Shown here piece after piece: positions 8,271 through 17,812 of a DNA stretch of 64,000 nt (position 1 is its first letter; the number at the start of each line of letters is the position of its first letter). The stretch comes from CAYYJS01 sp964472315 (lineage in GTDB: Bacteria > Verrucomicrobiota > Kiritimatiellia > UBA8416). The position numbers and the translations under genes were made by a program. The DNA lies in NCBI GenBank assembly GCA_964472315.1, contig CAYYJS010000001.1:79947-143946 (forward strand). Reading direction: 5' to 3'. The notes under the pieces were generated by a model. It made no database searches, was not told the origin of the DNA, and saw nothing but the letters and a program-made list of their open reading frames with translations.

Positions 8271-8423
8271 AGCCATAATGCGCCCGGCTGTCGCGTCTCT
8301 ATGGGATGAGCCTGTCGGGGGATGAGCCTTGCGTCGCGGCGGATCGTATGGCACGCTGTCCCGCGAATTCGGTCGGTTCGATGAGACGTTATGATGAGAG
8401 ATCCGATTTCGGGGAGTGTGGCG

Positions 8424-8801
8424 ATGAACGAGCTGAGGGCGACGGTCGGGCGACCGAATGAGGAAGATAAGGCGGTCTTCGAAACGCCGCCCCGCACGGC
8501 GTACTACTATTTCGGCGCGCGCGAAGGACTCAACCTGGGCGCCGGCATCTGTCGCATTCCCGAGGGCAGCAGCAACCAGAAGCACGCCCATGACGATGCG
8601 GACGAGGTGATCTACGTGCTGCAGGGGAGTGTGCGTTTCGACTTCCCCGGCGAGAGCATCGTTCTGCACCCGTTCGAGGCCGTGTACATTCCCAAGGGCC
8701 TCGATCACCAGATCTTCAACGTGGGGCCCGGCGAGGCGGCCCATACGTTCACGTTCGCGCCCGCCGCCCCGGCCGATCGTATCCGCCGCAAGTACAAGTG
8801 A
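8424..8801 (+). CDS. Small cupin-domain protein
   Basis: A 125-residue single-domain cupin. Motif 1 is visible as HAHDDADEVIYVLQG (the usual metal-binding His-His-Glu arrangement) and motif 2 as PFEAVYIPKGLDHQIFNVG with the C-terminal histidine. GGGGAG sits eight bases before the ATG at 8424, which is preferred to an in-frame ATG 33 bp upstream. Such stand-alone cupins act as sugar or keto-acid isomerases, dioxygenases or small-molecule binders. Here it is the first gene of an operon with a sugar-isomerase-like protein and a clan-A glycosidase, so a role in handling a monosaccharide product is likely. The exact reaction cannot be assigned. Confidence 0.85.
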   Translation: MNELRATVGRPNEEDKAVFETPPRTAYYYFGAREGLNLGAGICRIPEGSSNQKHAHDDADEVIYVLQGSVRFDFPGESIVLHPFEAVYIPKGLDHQIFNVGPGEAAHTFTFAPAAPADRIRRKYK

Positions 8802-8808
8802 GCCGACG

Positions 8809-9669
8809 ATGAAGACCAGTATTGCTCTCACGCCGACGCCGTTGACGGGTGTACCGTTCCTTTTCGCCGGCCGTCTGGATCACGGCATCGCCCGCGCGGC
8901 CGCCCTCGGCTACGACGCCGTCGAGCTGCACATTCGCGATCCGAAGGCCGAAGACATGCCCGGCATTCTGGATCGCGTTCGCGCGGCGGGACTGGCCGTG
9001 TCCTCGTTCGGCACCGGGCAGGGCTGCACGCTGGATGGATTGACGATCGGCGCGCTTGACGGCGCCGTGCGCGAGGCGGCCCGCCGGCGGCTGTTCGCCC
9101 ATGTGGAAGCCGCCGCCGGTACCGGTGCGACCGTCATCGTCGGCAGCATGCAGGGGCGGCTCTCGGCCGAGCCGGATGTCCGCGCGCGTCAGCAGACCGA
9201 GGCCGAGGCGCTGCTGCGATCGGTAGCCGAGGCCGCCGGCGCCTGCGGTGTGCGTGTGGCGATCGAGCCCTTGAACCGCTACGAAACGAACTTCCTGAAC
9301 CGGGTTTCCGACGCGCTGGCGATGGTCGCGCGCGTCGACCGGCCGGCTCTCGGCGTGCTGCTCGATACGTTTCACATGAATATCGAGGAGACGGATATGG
9401 CCATGGCGGTGGAACAGGCCGGCCATCGCATCGGCATGGTCCACCTGGCCGATAGCAACCGCGGCGCGCCGGGGCTCGGGCACACGGATTTCGTGCCGAT
9501 CGTCGCGGCCTTGCGGGCTTGCGGCTACACCGGCTTTCTATCGGCGGAAGTGATGCCGCGCGGCGACGACGAGCACGCCGCCGCCGTCGGTATCGCAACC
9601 ATGCGCGCGTTGCTCGGCGTCGCGGCCGCGGTGCGCGGACGGGCCGTCCGGGCCGGAGGACAACCGTGA
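8809..9669 (+). CDS. Sugar phosphate isomerase/epimerase (xylose isomerase-like TIM barrel)
   Basis: A 286-residue TIM-barrel protein of the AP endonuclease 2/xylose-isomerase-like family. Metal-binding positions are visible as VAIEPLNRYETNF (Glu), LLDTFHMNIEE (Asp and His) and GMVHLADSNRGAPGLGHTDF (His). This pattern is shared with D-tagatose 3-epimerase, hydroxypyruvate isomerase and inosose dehydratase/isomerase. It is cytoplasmic and probably Mn- or Mg-dependent. The ATG lies seven bases after the cupin stop, and its own stop overlaps the start of the next gene (GTGA), so the three genes are translationally coupled. Together with the Gfo/Idh/MocA enzyme it suggests a route through keto-sugars or inositol-like intermediates. 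The substrate is inferred only from context. Confidence 0.85.
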   Translation: MKTSIALTPTPLTGVPFLFAGRLDHGIARAAALGYDAVELHIRDPKAEDMPGILDRVRAAGLAVSSFGTGQGCTLDGLTIGALDGAVREAARRRLFAHVEAAAGTGATVIVGSMQGRLSAEPDVRARQQTEAEALLRSVAEAAGACGVRVAIEPLNRYETNFLNRVSDALAMVARVDRPALGVLLDTFHMNIEETDMAMAVEQAGHRIGMVHLADSNRGAPGLGHTDFVPIVAALRACGYTGFLSAEVMPRGDDEHAAAVGIATMRALLGVAAAVRGRAVRAGGQP

Positions 9670-11657
9670 ATGGCGCCGCACCGTCGCCCGACGGACTACG
9701 CTTTCCGCCCAACATGCGCGCGGTCGGTTCCGGCGCTGCCGCCATCACGGCCTGTCCCGTGCTGACCGTTTACCCGCATGCCCGTGCCAGAACGCCACGT
9801 CGCCTGGGGTTCAATGTCGAGGTGCAGATCGATCACGACCGGATCAACCTGTGGGACTGGCTGGCCGACAGCGGGGCGACGGTGGTGCGCGAGTTTCATC
9901 CGGAAGTCGACATGCGGCGCGCACTCGTCCGTCCCGGCGTCTGGGGGGCGATCGGTTCGCGGGCCGACTATGACGCCTTCCGCGCGCGGCTGTGCGCCGA
10001 CCCGCGCGGCGGCATCGACTGGGGCAACTACCGGTTCGGCGATGCGATTCGCTGGCTGGGGGTTCCGGACGCGATCGTCGGCCGGCTCGACAAGCTGGGC
10101 ATCTACCCGATGATCCCGATGGGCTATGTGCCGAAGATGTTCCCGCGACCGCTGGTAAAGGACCCCGAGAACCTGGCGCCGGCCGATGAGGCGCGCATCG
10201 ATTGGGAAGCGGCCGCTTCCGCCTACGAGTACTACCTCGCCATGGTCTACCACTTCGCCGCGGATTTCGGGTGCCGCACCTTCATGATGGTCAACGAACC
10301 CGAATACCGGTTCGGGGGCTACTATCTGCCGGCCCGGATCGAGGCCATCGTCGACAAGCTGTTCGTCAAGCTGTTCCGCGAGCTGGACGACCTCGTGCTG
10401 TGGGATACCTATTTCCGGGCGCTCGCCGTGCAAACCACGGTGCTGACCCGCATTGCGCGCGACGCCGTCGACGATGCCGCGCGCCTGCTCGCCGTCGACG
10501 GCCGTCCCGCGGCGCTTGTGCTCTCCGGACCCGCCGCCGGCAACCTGGATGCCTACTGGGCGGGCATCCGCGAGTCGGTGCACTGCTGCGATTACCACCA
10601 GTACAGCCCGTATCCCGAAGCCTACCGTGAACGCTTCCGGCGGGCGGCCGCGCTGGTGCGTGGCACCGGTCAGACCATCGCGATTTCCGAGTTCAACCGC
10701 CAGGCCGGCGAGATGCAGATCGATCACATGTACTTTCCGCTGCGGGAATCGCTCGGACTGGCGTCAATCCTCGCCGAGTTGCTCCAGGTCTCGCGCACCG
10801 AAGACCCCGAGCTTTCGGCCGCGACGCTGTACCATTTCGCGTTCCCGGCCACGCACCGCAACTACAAGAGCCTGGTCTATGGGGACATGAACCGTGTCGA
10901 TTGGTCCGGCCGCGACGCACGGCCGCGGGAGCCGGAACTGTATCCGACGACGGACGAACTGCAGATCCGGTTCGCGACGCCCGCGTATCACATGTTCCGG
11001 ATGTTCGCGCGATGCGCGGGATTCGACCCCGCGACGGGCGACCCGTATCCCGTGCTCGAGACTTCCGTCGCGATTCGCGATACGGCGCGGATTCCGGACC
11101 TGAGCAACGTGTTGCGCGTGCTGGCCGTGGACCAGGGCGAGCGGCTGATCGTGACCCTGGTCAATCCCGATCCCGCGCGTGGCGATACGTTCACGATCGA
11201 TCTCCGGTCCCTGCGCCGGGCATACGGCTGGGCCGTGATCCGCGAGACCGGCGCCGAACGTTGCGACCAGGTCACCGGCGAGGTGGCCGTCGTCGACGGC
11301 GCGGTGCGCGTGTCCGTCGCGCCCGAATCGCTGGTTCAGGTGATCTTCAGCGACCGCGATCCCGGCACGATCGTCGCGCCGCGTCTGGAGGAGACGACGG
11401 AGACGCCCGGCGTCGCGGCGGCACTCGGATTATGGCAGACGACGCGCCTGCGCGTCATGGCCGAATGCGCCGGACGCCCCGTTGACCTGACAACGCACAA
11501 TGTCATCTGGGAGAGCGAACAGCCCGACCTCGTGCGCGTGGGGCAGGGCGGTCTCGTGCAGCGCGTGCGCACGACCGACCGTGTCATCGTGGTCCGCGCC
11601 CGACTCGCCGACGGCCGCACCCTCGGCGAAGTCCGCGTGCGGCCGCCGCCGACTTGA
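9666..11657 (+). CDS. Clan GH-A-like glycosidase with C-terminal beta domains
   Basis: A 663-residue protein starting at GTG 9666 (GGAGGAC upstream), overlapping the isomerase stop. The TIM-barrel part has the clan GH-A signature: Asn-Glu acid/base at 210-211 in FMMVNEPEYRFGG, and a probable nucleophile Glu342 in IAISEFNRQAG. After the barrel (to about 470) comes a beta-sandwich typical of GH39/GH5-like enzymes (LIVTLVNPDP, then VAPESLVQVIF), then an Ig-like strand-rich tail (NVIWESEQPDLVRVGQGG) resembling BIG2 domains. No signal peptide is visible, which is odd for a protein with Ig-like tails; the coupling to cytoplasmic enzymes agrees with an internal location. Specificity is unknown. Confidence 0.8.
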   Translation: MNGAAPSPDGLRFPPNMRAVGSGAAAITACPVLTVYPHARARTPRRLGFNVEVQIDHDRINLWDWLADSGATVVREFHPEVDMRRALVRPGVWGAIGSRADYDAFRARLCADPRGGIDWGNYRFGDAIRWLGVPDAIVGRLDKLGIYPMIPMGYVPKMFPRPLVKDPENLAPADEARIDWEAAASAYEYYLAMVYHFAADFGCRTFMMVNEPEYRFGGYYLPARIEAIVDKLFVKLFRELDDLVLWDTYFRALAVQTTVLTRIARDAVDDAARLLAVDGRPAALVLSGPAAGNLDAYWAGIRESVHCCDYHQYSPYPEAYRERFRRAAALVRGTGQTIAISEFNRQAGEMQIDHMYFPLRESLGLASILAELLQVSRTEDPELSAATLYHFAFPATHRNYKSLVYGDMNRVDWSGRDARPREPELYPTTDELQIRFATPAYHMFRMFARCAGFDPATGDPYPVLETSVAIRDTARIPDLSNVLRVLAVDQGERLIVTLVNPDPARGDTFTIDLRSLRRAYGWAVIRETGAERCDQVTGEVAVVDGAVRVSVAPESLVQVIFSDRDPGTIVAPRLEETTETPGVAAALGLWQTTRLRVMAECAGRPVDLTTHNVIWESEQPDLVRVGQGGLVQRVRTTDRVIVVRARLADGRTLGEVRVRPPPT

Positions 11658-11696
11658 TGACGGCGGCCACGCTGGCGGCTCCCGGTTCTGTTCGAC

Positions 11697-13343
11697 TCAT
11701 CGACCAGGAAGCGCAGCCGTCGCGTTCACGCCGATCGTCCGCGTTACCGGAACGGCGGTCTGCACAAACGGCTCCACCGCGCTGCCCCACTGGCAGGCCG
11801 CGAGCTCGATCGTCAACGGCAGCTTCGCCCGCGGCGGGATATCCGTGAGCTTCAGCATGTCGCCGTCGACTACGGCCGGACCGCTCCGGACGATGTAGCG
11901 AACGGGCAGCCCCTTGCTGCTGGTTGCCGCCAGCTTCACCTCGCCGCCCGGTTTAAGCGGGGCGATCTCCGGAAAGTCGATCGTCTGGGCCTCTCCCTGT
12001 GTCAGTAGCCCATGCCGCACCGTGGCCGGCTGTTCCGCCGGGCGGTACGTCGCGTCGCCGGGATGCCACGCGGCGAGCGATCCGCTCATGCCCCGGCTGC
12101 CATACGAGCACACCCGGAACGTATCCGGGCCGATCGCCACAAAATCGCGTCCGCTCAAGCCGAACGGGCGGAACTGAATGGGTCCGTCCGCGTGCCCGAT
12201 CGGACCGTCGGGTTTCGCGTACTTGTCCCGCGCCTCGGAAAGGAACGTGCCGGCCACGCGGAACGTGTCGGCGCCAACCCACGCCAGCCTGGCGTCGTAG
12301 CGCAAATCGTGCCGGCTGTAGATCGGGTTGCCGTTGGACGGGTCGGCAAACGCCACGAACTGGGGCGCCTTGCCGAACCGGCCGGTGTGGAAATCCACAA
12401 AGGCCCTGGCCACATCCATGTCGGGATGCCAGTAGGCCGCCTTGCGGTCGCCCTTGTAGTCGGCATGGGGCGCCGGCGCGGGCGCATCCGGGGTGGCGGG
12501 CTCGCTGCCGGTCAGGACGCCCGCGTCCGCGGCGAGTTTCCGGCAGATCACCGGTTTCGCGGCATCGATCGGCCACTCGGGAATGCACGCCTGCGCGGCC
12601 TTGCGAACGAACAGGGCCGCGTACTCGCCGTCGCACAAATTCCACGCCATGTGCGTGCTGCCGGCCTCCACGATCAGACTGATGAGCATGTTCTCATTCG
12701 CGGCCCGCATGCGCAGGTACTTGGCTCGGTCTTCCTTCCAGGCGGTCTCGCGATCCTCGAAGTCCCGCAGCACCCCGCTCGGTCCCGGACCGAACTCCTC
12801 GAACTGACCTTTCACCGCCAGAATGGGGATGCCGGTGATGTCCGCCTCCGGATCGTAGTCAGGCGGCATGAGGCTGCCCTTGAAGACCAGCACGCCGAAA
12901 CACCGATCGCGGCGCCAGGCCGCCGCCGCGGTCGCGTAGATGCAGGATGTCGAGTGCCCGAAGCTGAAGAAAGGCGCCTGCTTGATTTCGGCATAGCCGG
13001 TGCTTTCGGCGACGGCGTCGAGCACCTTGAGGAAGATCTCGGGCCCCGGCCCGGTCTTGTAGTTGAAGATCCCGTCGATGCCCGCGCGGATGATGGCCAG
13101 TTTCTCGGCCTCGCACGCCTTGCGGATGGCCGGGTCGTCGGCGATGTAGGCTTCTCCGCCGATGAAAACCCCGCGAATCCGCTCGGCCGTGGGCGGGATC
13201 CACACATAGGCGGTGCAGGTCTTGCCATCCGGCCGCGCCACGGGAACGGCCCACTGGTACACGGCGTCGCCGCGGGCACCGCCGGCTGCCAGGATCGCCA
13301 ACCCCACGCACAATATCTCCGTCAACTTCTTCAACGTCCGCAT
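11697..13343 (-). CDS. Secreted alpha/beta-hydrolase-like protein
   Basis: A 548-residue protein with a signal peptide (MRTLKKLTEILCVGLAILAA, cleaved around GGARG-DA). Residues 40-270 look like an alpha/beta-hydrolase fold with nucleophile elbow SFGHSTSC (Ser131 in GHSTS), a lid-like helical region and a late histidine in EAGSTHMAW. The C-terminal half is beta-rich and ends in an Ig-like segment (LKLTDIPPRAKLPLTIELAACQWG). It may act as a periplasmic or extracellular esterase on acylated polysaccharides. AGGAGG sits five bases before the start. The first 13 bp overlap the end of the XRE regulator gene. The esterase activity is inferred from the elbow motif only. Confidence 0.7.
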   Translation of the reverse strand: MRTLKKLTEILCVGLAILAAGGARGDAVYQWAVPVARPDGKTCTAYVWIPPTAERIRGVFIGGEAYIADDPAIRKACEAEKLAIIRAGIDGIFNYKTGPGPEIFLKVLDAVAESTGYAEIKQAPFFSFGHSTSCIYATAAAAWRRDRCFGVLVFKGSLMPPDYDPEADITGIPILAVKGQFEEFGPGPSGVLRDFEDRETAWKEDRAKYLRMRAANENMLISLIVEAGSTHMAWNLCDGEYAALFVRKAAQACIPEWPIDAAKPVICRKLAADAGVLTGSEPATPDAPAPAPHADYKGDRKAAYWHPDMDVARAFVDFHTGRFGKAPQFVAFADPSNGNPIYSRHDLRYDARLAWVGADTFRVAGTFLSEARDKYAKPDGPIGHADGPIQFRPFGLSGRDFVAIGPDTFRVCSYGSRGMSGSLAAWHPGDATYRPAEQPATVRHGLLTQGEAQTIDFPEIAPLKPGGEVKLAATSSKGLPVRYIVRSGPAVVDGDMLKLTDIPPRAKLPLTIELAACQWGSAVEPFVQTAVPVTRTIGVNATAALPGR

Positions 13344-13564
13344 TTCAACCTCCTGCCATTCAGCACCCAGAGGGCTCTCAGAAATACACCGGTAGTCACT
13401 CCGGGATCGCCCTTCTCCAGCCGCGACACCGTGCGTCTCTCAACATTCATACGCTCGGCCAGATTTGCCTGACTCCACCGCCTCCGCACACGTGCCGTCC
13501 GCACGCGTTCGCCAAAGACGTGAAGCTGCTTCGTCACATCCTCCGGATGGTATTGATGTTCCAT
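13331..13564 (-). CDS. XRE/HipB-like DNA-binding protein
   Basis: A 77-residue protein that is essentially one helix-turn-helix domain (about 16-60): GERVRTARVRRRWSQANLAE and then RRTVSRLEKGDPGVTTGVFL. The DPGV segment after the recognition helix is typical of the HipB/Y4mF-like antitoxin subgroup. AGGAGC precedes the ATG and an AT-rich, promoter-like stretch lies at 13575-13640. No HipA-type kinase or other toxin gene is adjacent; instead the stop codon overlaps the secreted hydrolase start. It may be a local regulator of the hydrolase or a decayed toxin-antitoxin relic. The regulatory role is inference. Confidence 0.75.
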   Translation of the reverse strand: MEHQYHPEDVTKQLHVFGERVRTARVRRRWSQANLAERMNVERRTVSRLEKGDPGVTTGVFLRALWVLNGRRLKCGR

Positions 13565-13652
13565 ATAACGCTCCTAATGGCGCTTTTAGTACTGTATATA
13601 CGACATCAAGTTAAGATATAGTCGTCACAGTCAGGCTTGATTCAATCAGCCG

Positions 13653-16013
13653 TCATTCCTTGATCCCCTGCGCTGAAAGGCGCACGTCGAACGACTCGTC
13701 CCGGGCACGGCCCGTCATTGCGAGCTGCCGACCCGTGAGTGTGAGCCACACAGACACGGTCAGCACCTCCGTGTTGCCCTCCACGACCTTGCCGGGTCTG
13801 AAGGTCACGCGCGGACGAACATTCACCATGCGGCCGGCCACGTCGAGCACGGCATCCGCCTCGCAATAGGATATCTGCATCGCGCCAGGCTTGCCGCGCG
13901 GGTTCTGTTGCTCGATGGATTCCTCGCGCAGCGGGCCGAGCGACTTGACCGTCAGCGTGACAGCCGGCTTGGCCCCCGGCTCGATCAGCTCCCCCAGAAT
14001 GCGCCGGTCCTGCTCGCCGTGCGGCTGCACGAGCTGATCGCAGGCGATTGTGAAGGCGCCCGTCGGCCCTTTCGGCCCCCACGCCACACGGCCCGACGCC
14101 GGTCGTCCGTAGAAGAAATTGGGCCAGAATCGGGCGGGATCCGCGTGCCGGAACTCGGCATCGGCGGTGATCCAGCGCGGGGCGGTCGGGCCGAAAACGT
14201 AGGTCGCGCCGTCAGGAACGACGAGTGCCTGGCCGGCGCGCCGGGCATCGCGATCGAACGTCAGCCGGGCCCGTCCGGTTTGAACGTCGGCCCTGGCCGG
14301 CGTCGTGGGCTTGGATAGATCCAGCACCAGGAACCACCCGTCGACAATCCCCCCGCCAAATTGCGGTTGCATGGCCCTGACCGTGGGTGTGGGCGTAACC
14401 AGTCCGTAGTTCTCCCCGTCCTTGCCGGCGCCGCACAGGAAGACCGCGCGGCCCTTGCCGCCCGGCGATCCGGTCACAATACCCCAGGCGCACCCGTCGC
14501 CGACCTGCGCCATGCCGGCGCCGGGCACGGTCGAAGCGAACCGCACGCCGCTCAGGTCGGGCGTCAGCACCGCGGCATAGTACCCGCCCGGCTCGCTTGT
14601 GGACAGCCGGTTGGCGGTCTGCCGCAGCCCCCAGGCGCTGCCGCCGGCAAAGCACGTCGATCCGTCGTCGGCTTCGCCGGTGCGCTCGATGCCGGCCCCG
14701 TTGGCCTTGCGGCCCCACTGCGAGCACCAGAGCGTCCACCCCACCGCCTGGTAATTCTCCGGCTCGATGCGCATCAGGTACGCAAAACTCGTGGCCCCGG
14801 CGCCGGCCGTGGTCAATCCGCAACCCTGGCCGATATGCCGGTGGATGTCGGTCGGTTGGCAGTGGCCCACCGAGTTGCCGCCGTCGGACCACAAAACCGC
14901 GATGATGTTGCCGTTGCGGTCGTGACTGACCCGCCGCACGGCCGTGTCGGAAACCAGCCGCAGCGAGTCGAGCCCCACGAAGGGTCCGCCCCAGTCCATG
15001 AGCTGATACCGCAGTCGCCCGTCGGGGTGCTTGATGTTGAGAATCGGACACCGCCACGGTTCGCGGCCCGTGCTCCAATGGTGCTCGCCGCCAAACACGA
15101 TCTCGCCGTCGAGCGGGCTGACCGAGTTGCGGTCGCCCAGTCCGCCCTCAACCGCCACCGCGCCGAGCAGCTTGCCGCGGGCGTCATACGTACGAAGATC
15201 GGCCAGGCTGGCGGCCAGCGTTCCGTCGCGGCGCAACATCAGGCGCGGGGCGTAGGCCGGGCCGTTGACGGTCCGCACCCACTCCGCGCGCGCGAGGTCG
15301 GATGACAGGCGGGCCACGAAGGTTCGGGCGCACGGCGGACTCTTGAGCCCCTGCACGCCCACTGTAACCTCGTCCGTATCGGCGGCCAGGCGCGGCGCGC
15401 CCGGCCCGGCACGGCCCGCCACGTAGATACCGCCATCGGGCGCCACCTTGCAGGCTGTAATCGCGCCGCTTCCCCAGCCCAGTCGCGCCGCGGCTACGAT
15501 GCGCTCCAGCTTCGGGTCGAGCACGACGACAAACCCGGTCACGCCTTCGTCGGTATACCGAACCGCCTCGTAACGCTGCCGGCCGGTCTGGTCAAGGAGC
15601 GGCTGCTTCGTCTTGCGGTCCACGATCGGTTGCGGCACGTGAGGCGGCGGAGGCGTACCGTCATGGCCCAGCACTCCGGTTCGTACCGCAAGCTGAAAGT
15701 CGCCGCCGATGGTGTTGCCGACCAGCACGAGGCTGCCGTCCTGACGGAACGCGCCGTCGACGAGCCACTCGTTGCCCTTGCCGCCGAGGAACCCGGCCGT
15801 GATGACTTCGGCCCGGTCCGCGCGATCGGGCCAATAGAGCAGCGGCCCGCCGTCGATAGCCTTCTGCGTGCGCTGCTGTCCGGGCGGCACCACCGGTTGT
15901 GGCGAGGTCGGTGCGTCCGCCGCGAACACACCGGCTGTGCCGAGCACAGTCACCACGGCCGTCAACCAGATACCGGCGTCGACCCCAACTGTAAGGCAAT
16001 CCTGTCTCTTCAT
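13653..16013 (-). CDS. Secreted beta-propeller-like protein, paralogue 1
   Basis: A 786-residue exported protein (signal peptide about 1-32, MKRQDCLTVGVDAGIWLTAV...). The body is a string of WD/SBBP-like beta repeats (GSLVLVGNTIGG, GGIYVAGRAG, GTLAASLADLRTYDARGK, FVGLDSLRLVSDTAVRRVSHDRNGNIIAVLW), suggesting a 7- or 8-bladed propeller, followed by a C-terminal beta domain (about 640-786). It has no recognisable catalytic motif. GGTAGGAG supports the start. It lies nine bases downstream of a heparinase-type gene, suggesting a substrate-binding or scaffold partner for a lyase. A close paralogue lies at 36871-39222; identity by eye is roughly 80 percent. The fold call is confident, the function unknown. 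Confidence 0.75.
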   Translation of the reverse strand: MKRQDCLTVGVDAGIWLTAVVTVLGTAGVFAADAPTSPQPVVPPGQQRTQKAIDGGPLLYWPDRADRAEVITAGFLGGKGNEWLVDGAFRQDGSLVLVGNTIGGDFQLAVRTGVLGHDGTPPPPHVPQPIVDRKTKQPLLDQTGRQRYEAVRYTDEGVTGFVVVLDPKLERIVAAARLGWGSGAITACKVAPDGGIYVAGRAGPGAPRLAADTDEVTVGVQGLKSPPCARTFVARLSSDLARAEWVRTVNGPAYAPRLMLRRDGTLAASLADLRTYDARGKLLGAVAVEGGLGDRNSVSPLDGEIVFGGEHHWSTGREPWRCPILNIKHPDGRLRYQLMDWGGPFVGLDSLRLVSDTAVRRVSHDRNGNIIAVLWSDGGNSVGHCQPTDIHRHIGQGCGLTTAGAGATSFAYLMRIEPENYQAVGWTLWCSQWGRKANGAGIERTGEADDGSTCFAGGSAWGLRQTANRLSTSEPGGYYAAVLTPDLSGVRFASTVPGAGMAQVGDGCAWGIVTGSPGGKGRAVFLCGAGKDGENYGLVTPTPTVRAMQPQFGGGIVDGWFLVLDLSKPTTPARADVQTGRARLTFDRDARRAGQALVVPDGATYVFGPTAPRWITADAEFRHADPARFWPNFFYGRPASGRVAWGPKGPTGAFTIACDQLVQPHGEQDRRILGELIEPGAKPAVTLTVKSLGPLREESIEQQNPRGKPGAMQISYCEADAVLDVAGRMVNVRPRVTFRPGKVVEGNTEVLTVSVWLTLTGRQLAMTGRARDESFDVRLSAQGIKE

Positions 16014-16022
16014 GGCAATCTC

Positions 16023-17744
16023 CTACCAGCAACCCAGCCGGCCGAACTTTGGCGGTCCGGCCATCTTTCCGAACACAATCTTCTTGCCGTCGTAACTGAC
16101 GGTCTGCCTGCCGACGGCAAGACTACCGCCCATCGCCACAGGTTTCGCGCCCGTGCCGCCCACCTGCAGAACATGCAGCTTCGCGCCACCGATATCGAAC
16201 ACGTCGGCCCCCGTCATCGGCAGGCCGACCGTCACGATCAACGCGTCCGCGCCGCCGGCCTTGCTGAAATCGACGCCCAACGCCATCGTGCCGGCCGTCA
16301 GTGTGCCGGAACCGTCCTCAGCCGGCTTGAAGTGCGTCGTCGCTGCCTTGTGCGGACAGGACGCCATGATGCGGCGCTCGCCCTTGCCGTACACCATGAA
16401 CGCGTGCGGATCGCGCGCCCGGAAGGTCGCGTCGACCAGGATGTCGTCATCGGTACCGGTCCACTGGTTGCGGAACAGGTACATGCCGAACGTGTCATCC
16501 CAGTGCACACGCGGCATCAGTTCGGACGGGTTGGCTTCCTTGACCCCGATCGGCCAGTTCGCCAAGGCGAGCACGGCCCGATGGGGATAGCGCGACGGGG
16601 TATCGTACATCCGCGCGGCCGGGTCGGTCTCGAGGATGTGGTTGAACGACCACAGCGCGGCCGGCTTCAGCTTTTCGGGGATGATGCCGAAGCCCTGGGC
16701 GAACTGGCCGCCCCGCGAAAGGCCATCGCGATCCGAGCGCCCGCCTGTGCCCATGTAGCCCGATCCGTAGCCGCTCGGCCCCGGCAAGGTGTAGTACGGC
16801 TCGCCCTTGACCATGACCATATCGTGCACTCGGATCATCGTGACCGCGGCCGCGTTGGGGCGCGACGTCACGAAGTCCTTGCCGCCGGCCACCCGCCAGG
16901 CCTGGATGGCCGGGATCAACGCCGTGTCCGAACCGATGCCGCCCGGGCCCTTGCCTTCCCAGAACATGCCGCCGTCACCGAAGCCCTGAGTCAACTGCCG
17001 GACGATGGCCTTCTGGCTGTCCGCCATCAACGCCTCGATGCGCGAATTGTCCACGCCGGCGTCCTTCCAGACCGCCAGCAAAGCCAGTGCGCCGCCGCCA
17101 ATCTGGCAGCCCCAGTGGTTGCTGCCGGGACCGTGGCGCATGCCCTTGACGAGGTAGTCGAGCGCGAAGCCGCCGGGCCCCTTCTGGATGGCCTGCGCCA
17201 CCTTGAGCCGGAACGCCTCATCCCAGCCGTCGTACCCCAGGTCGTAACCCATCGCCACTGCGCCCAGCGAGGGCCCCGCGCGCAAGGCGCCGTTGGGCTT
17301 CACGAAACCGTAGCGCGGATCGATATCACCGGCGCTGGCAAGCGCCAGCTCCATGGCCTGCTTGCTCAAATCGGCGTAGCGCTTATCCCCGGTCAGGTGG
17401 TACAGCATCGCGTACCCGGCCGGATGGAACATGGTTAGTGCCTTGCCTTCGGCCGCGTCGCGGGCCCCCGCGCCCGGGGCCGGAATCATCTCCGGCATCG
17501 CCTTGCCTTCGGCGCCGTCCAGTAAATGCCCCAACCGCTTGACAATCGCCTTGCCCTCGGGCGTGGCCGCGCGCTTGCGGATTTCGGGAAGATCCGCCTT
17601 GCGGAAGAATAGCCGTGGGTGCTCTCCCGGCTCGGGCGCCGTCCACCCCGTCACCGGCGCCGGCCAGGGCGCATCCGCCCATGCCGTAACCACACCTCCC
17701 GCCAGCACTCCGACCGCCAACATGCGTGCACCTGCGTTTTTCAT
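16023..17744 (-). CDS. Secreted heparinase II/III- or alginate-lyase-type protein
   Basis: A 573-residue exported protein. The N-terminus is a signal peptide ending near VVTAWA-DA. It then has the usual opening of the (alpha/alpha)n-toroid lyases, EHPRLFFRKADLPEIRKRA, a helical toroid with candidate substrate-groove residues (GSNHWGCQIGGGALALL), and a C-terminal beta-sandwich (GMYLFRNQWTGTDDDILVDA, then FMVYGKGERRIM). The fold is shared by PL8/12/15/21 lyases acting on uronic-acid polysaccharides. ATG 17744 is preferred over a GTG nine bases upstream because GAGG is correctly spaced. It is the first gene of a pair with the propeller protein. Whether it is still catalytic and on which polymer cannot be decided by eye. 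Confidence 0.75.
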   Translation of the reverse strand: MKNAGARMLAVGVLAGGVVTAWADAPWPAPVTGWTAPEPGEHPRLFFRKADLPEIRKRAATPEGKAIVKRLGHLLDGAEGKAMPEMIPAPGAGARDAAEGKALTMFHPAGYAMLYHLTGDKRYADLSKQAMELALASAGDIDPRYGFVKPNGALRAGPSLGAVAMGYDLGYDGWDEAFRLKVAQAIQKGPGGFALDYLVKGMRHGPGSNHWGCQIGGGALALLAVWKDAGVDNSRIEALMADSQKAIVRQLTQGFGDGGMFWEGKGPGGIGSDTALIPAIQAWRVAGGKDFVTSRPNAAAVTMIRVHDMVMVKGEPYYTLPGPSGYGSGYMGTGGRSDRDGLSRGGQFAQGFGIIPEKLKPAALWSFNHILETDPAARMYDTPSRYPHRAVLALANWPIGVKEANPSELMPRVHWDDTFGMYLFRNQWTGTDDDILVDATFRARDPHAFMVYGKGERRIMASCPHKAATTHFKPAEDGSGTLTAGTMALGVDFSKAGGADALIVTVGLPMTGADVFDIGGAKLHVLQVGGTGAKPVAMGGSLAVGRQTVSYDGKKIVFGKMAGPPKFGRLGCW

Positions 17745-17812
17745 CGTTCGCACATCCTCACTTAGTCATTCCCTGTTGCACTGTCAACATAACACACGCC
17801 GGGTGCCGCCGC

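Noticed and set aside
13594..13601. GTATATAC palindrome upstream of the XRE gene as an operator
   Set aside because: Eight bases in an AT-rich promoter region are expected by chance and no second copy was seen.
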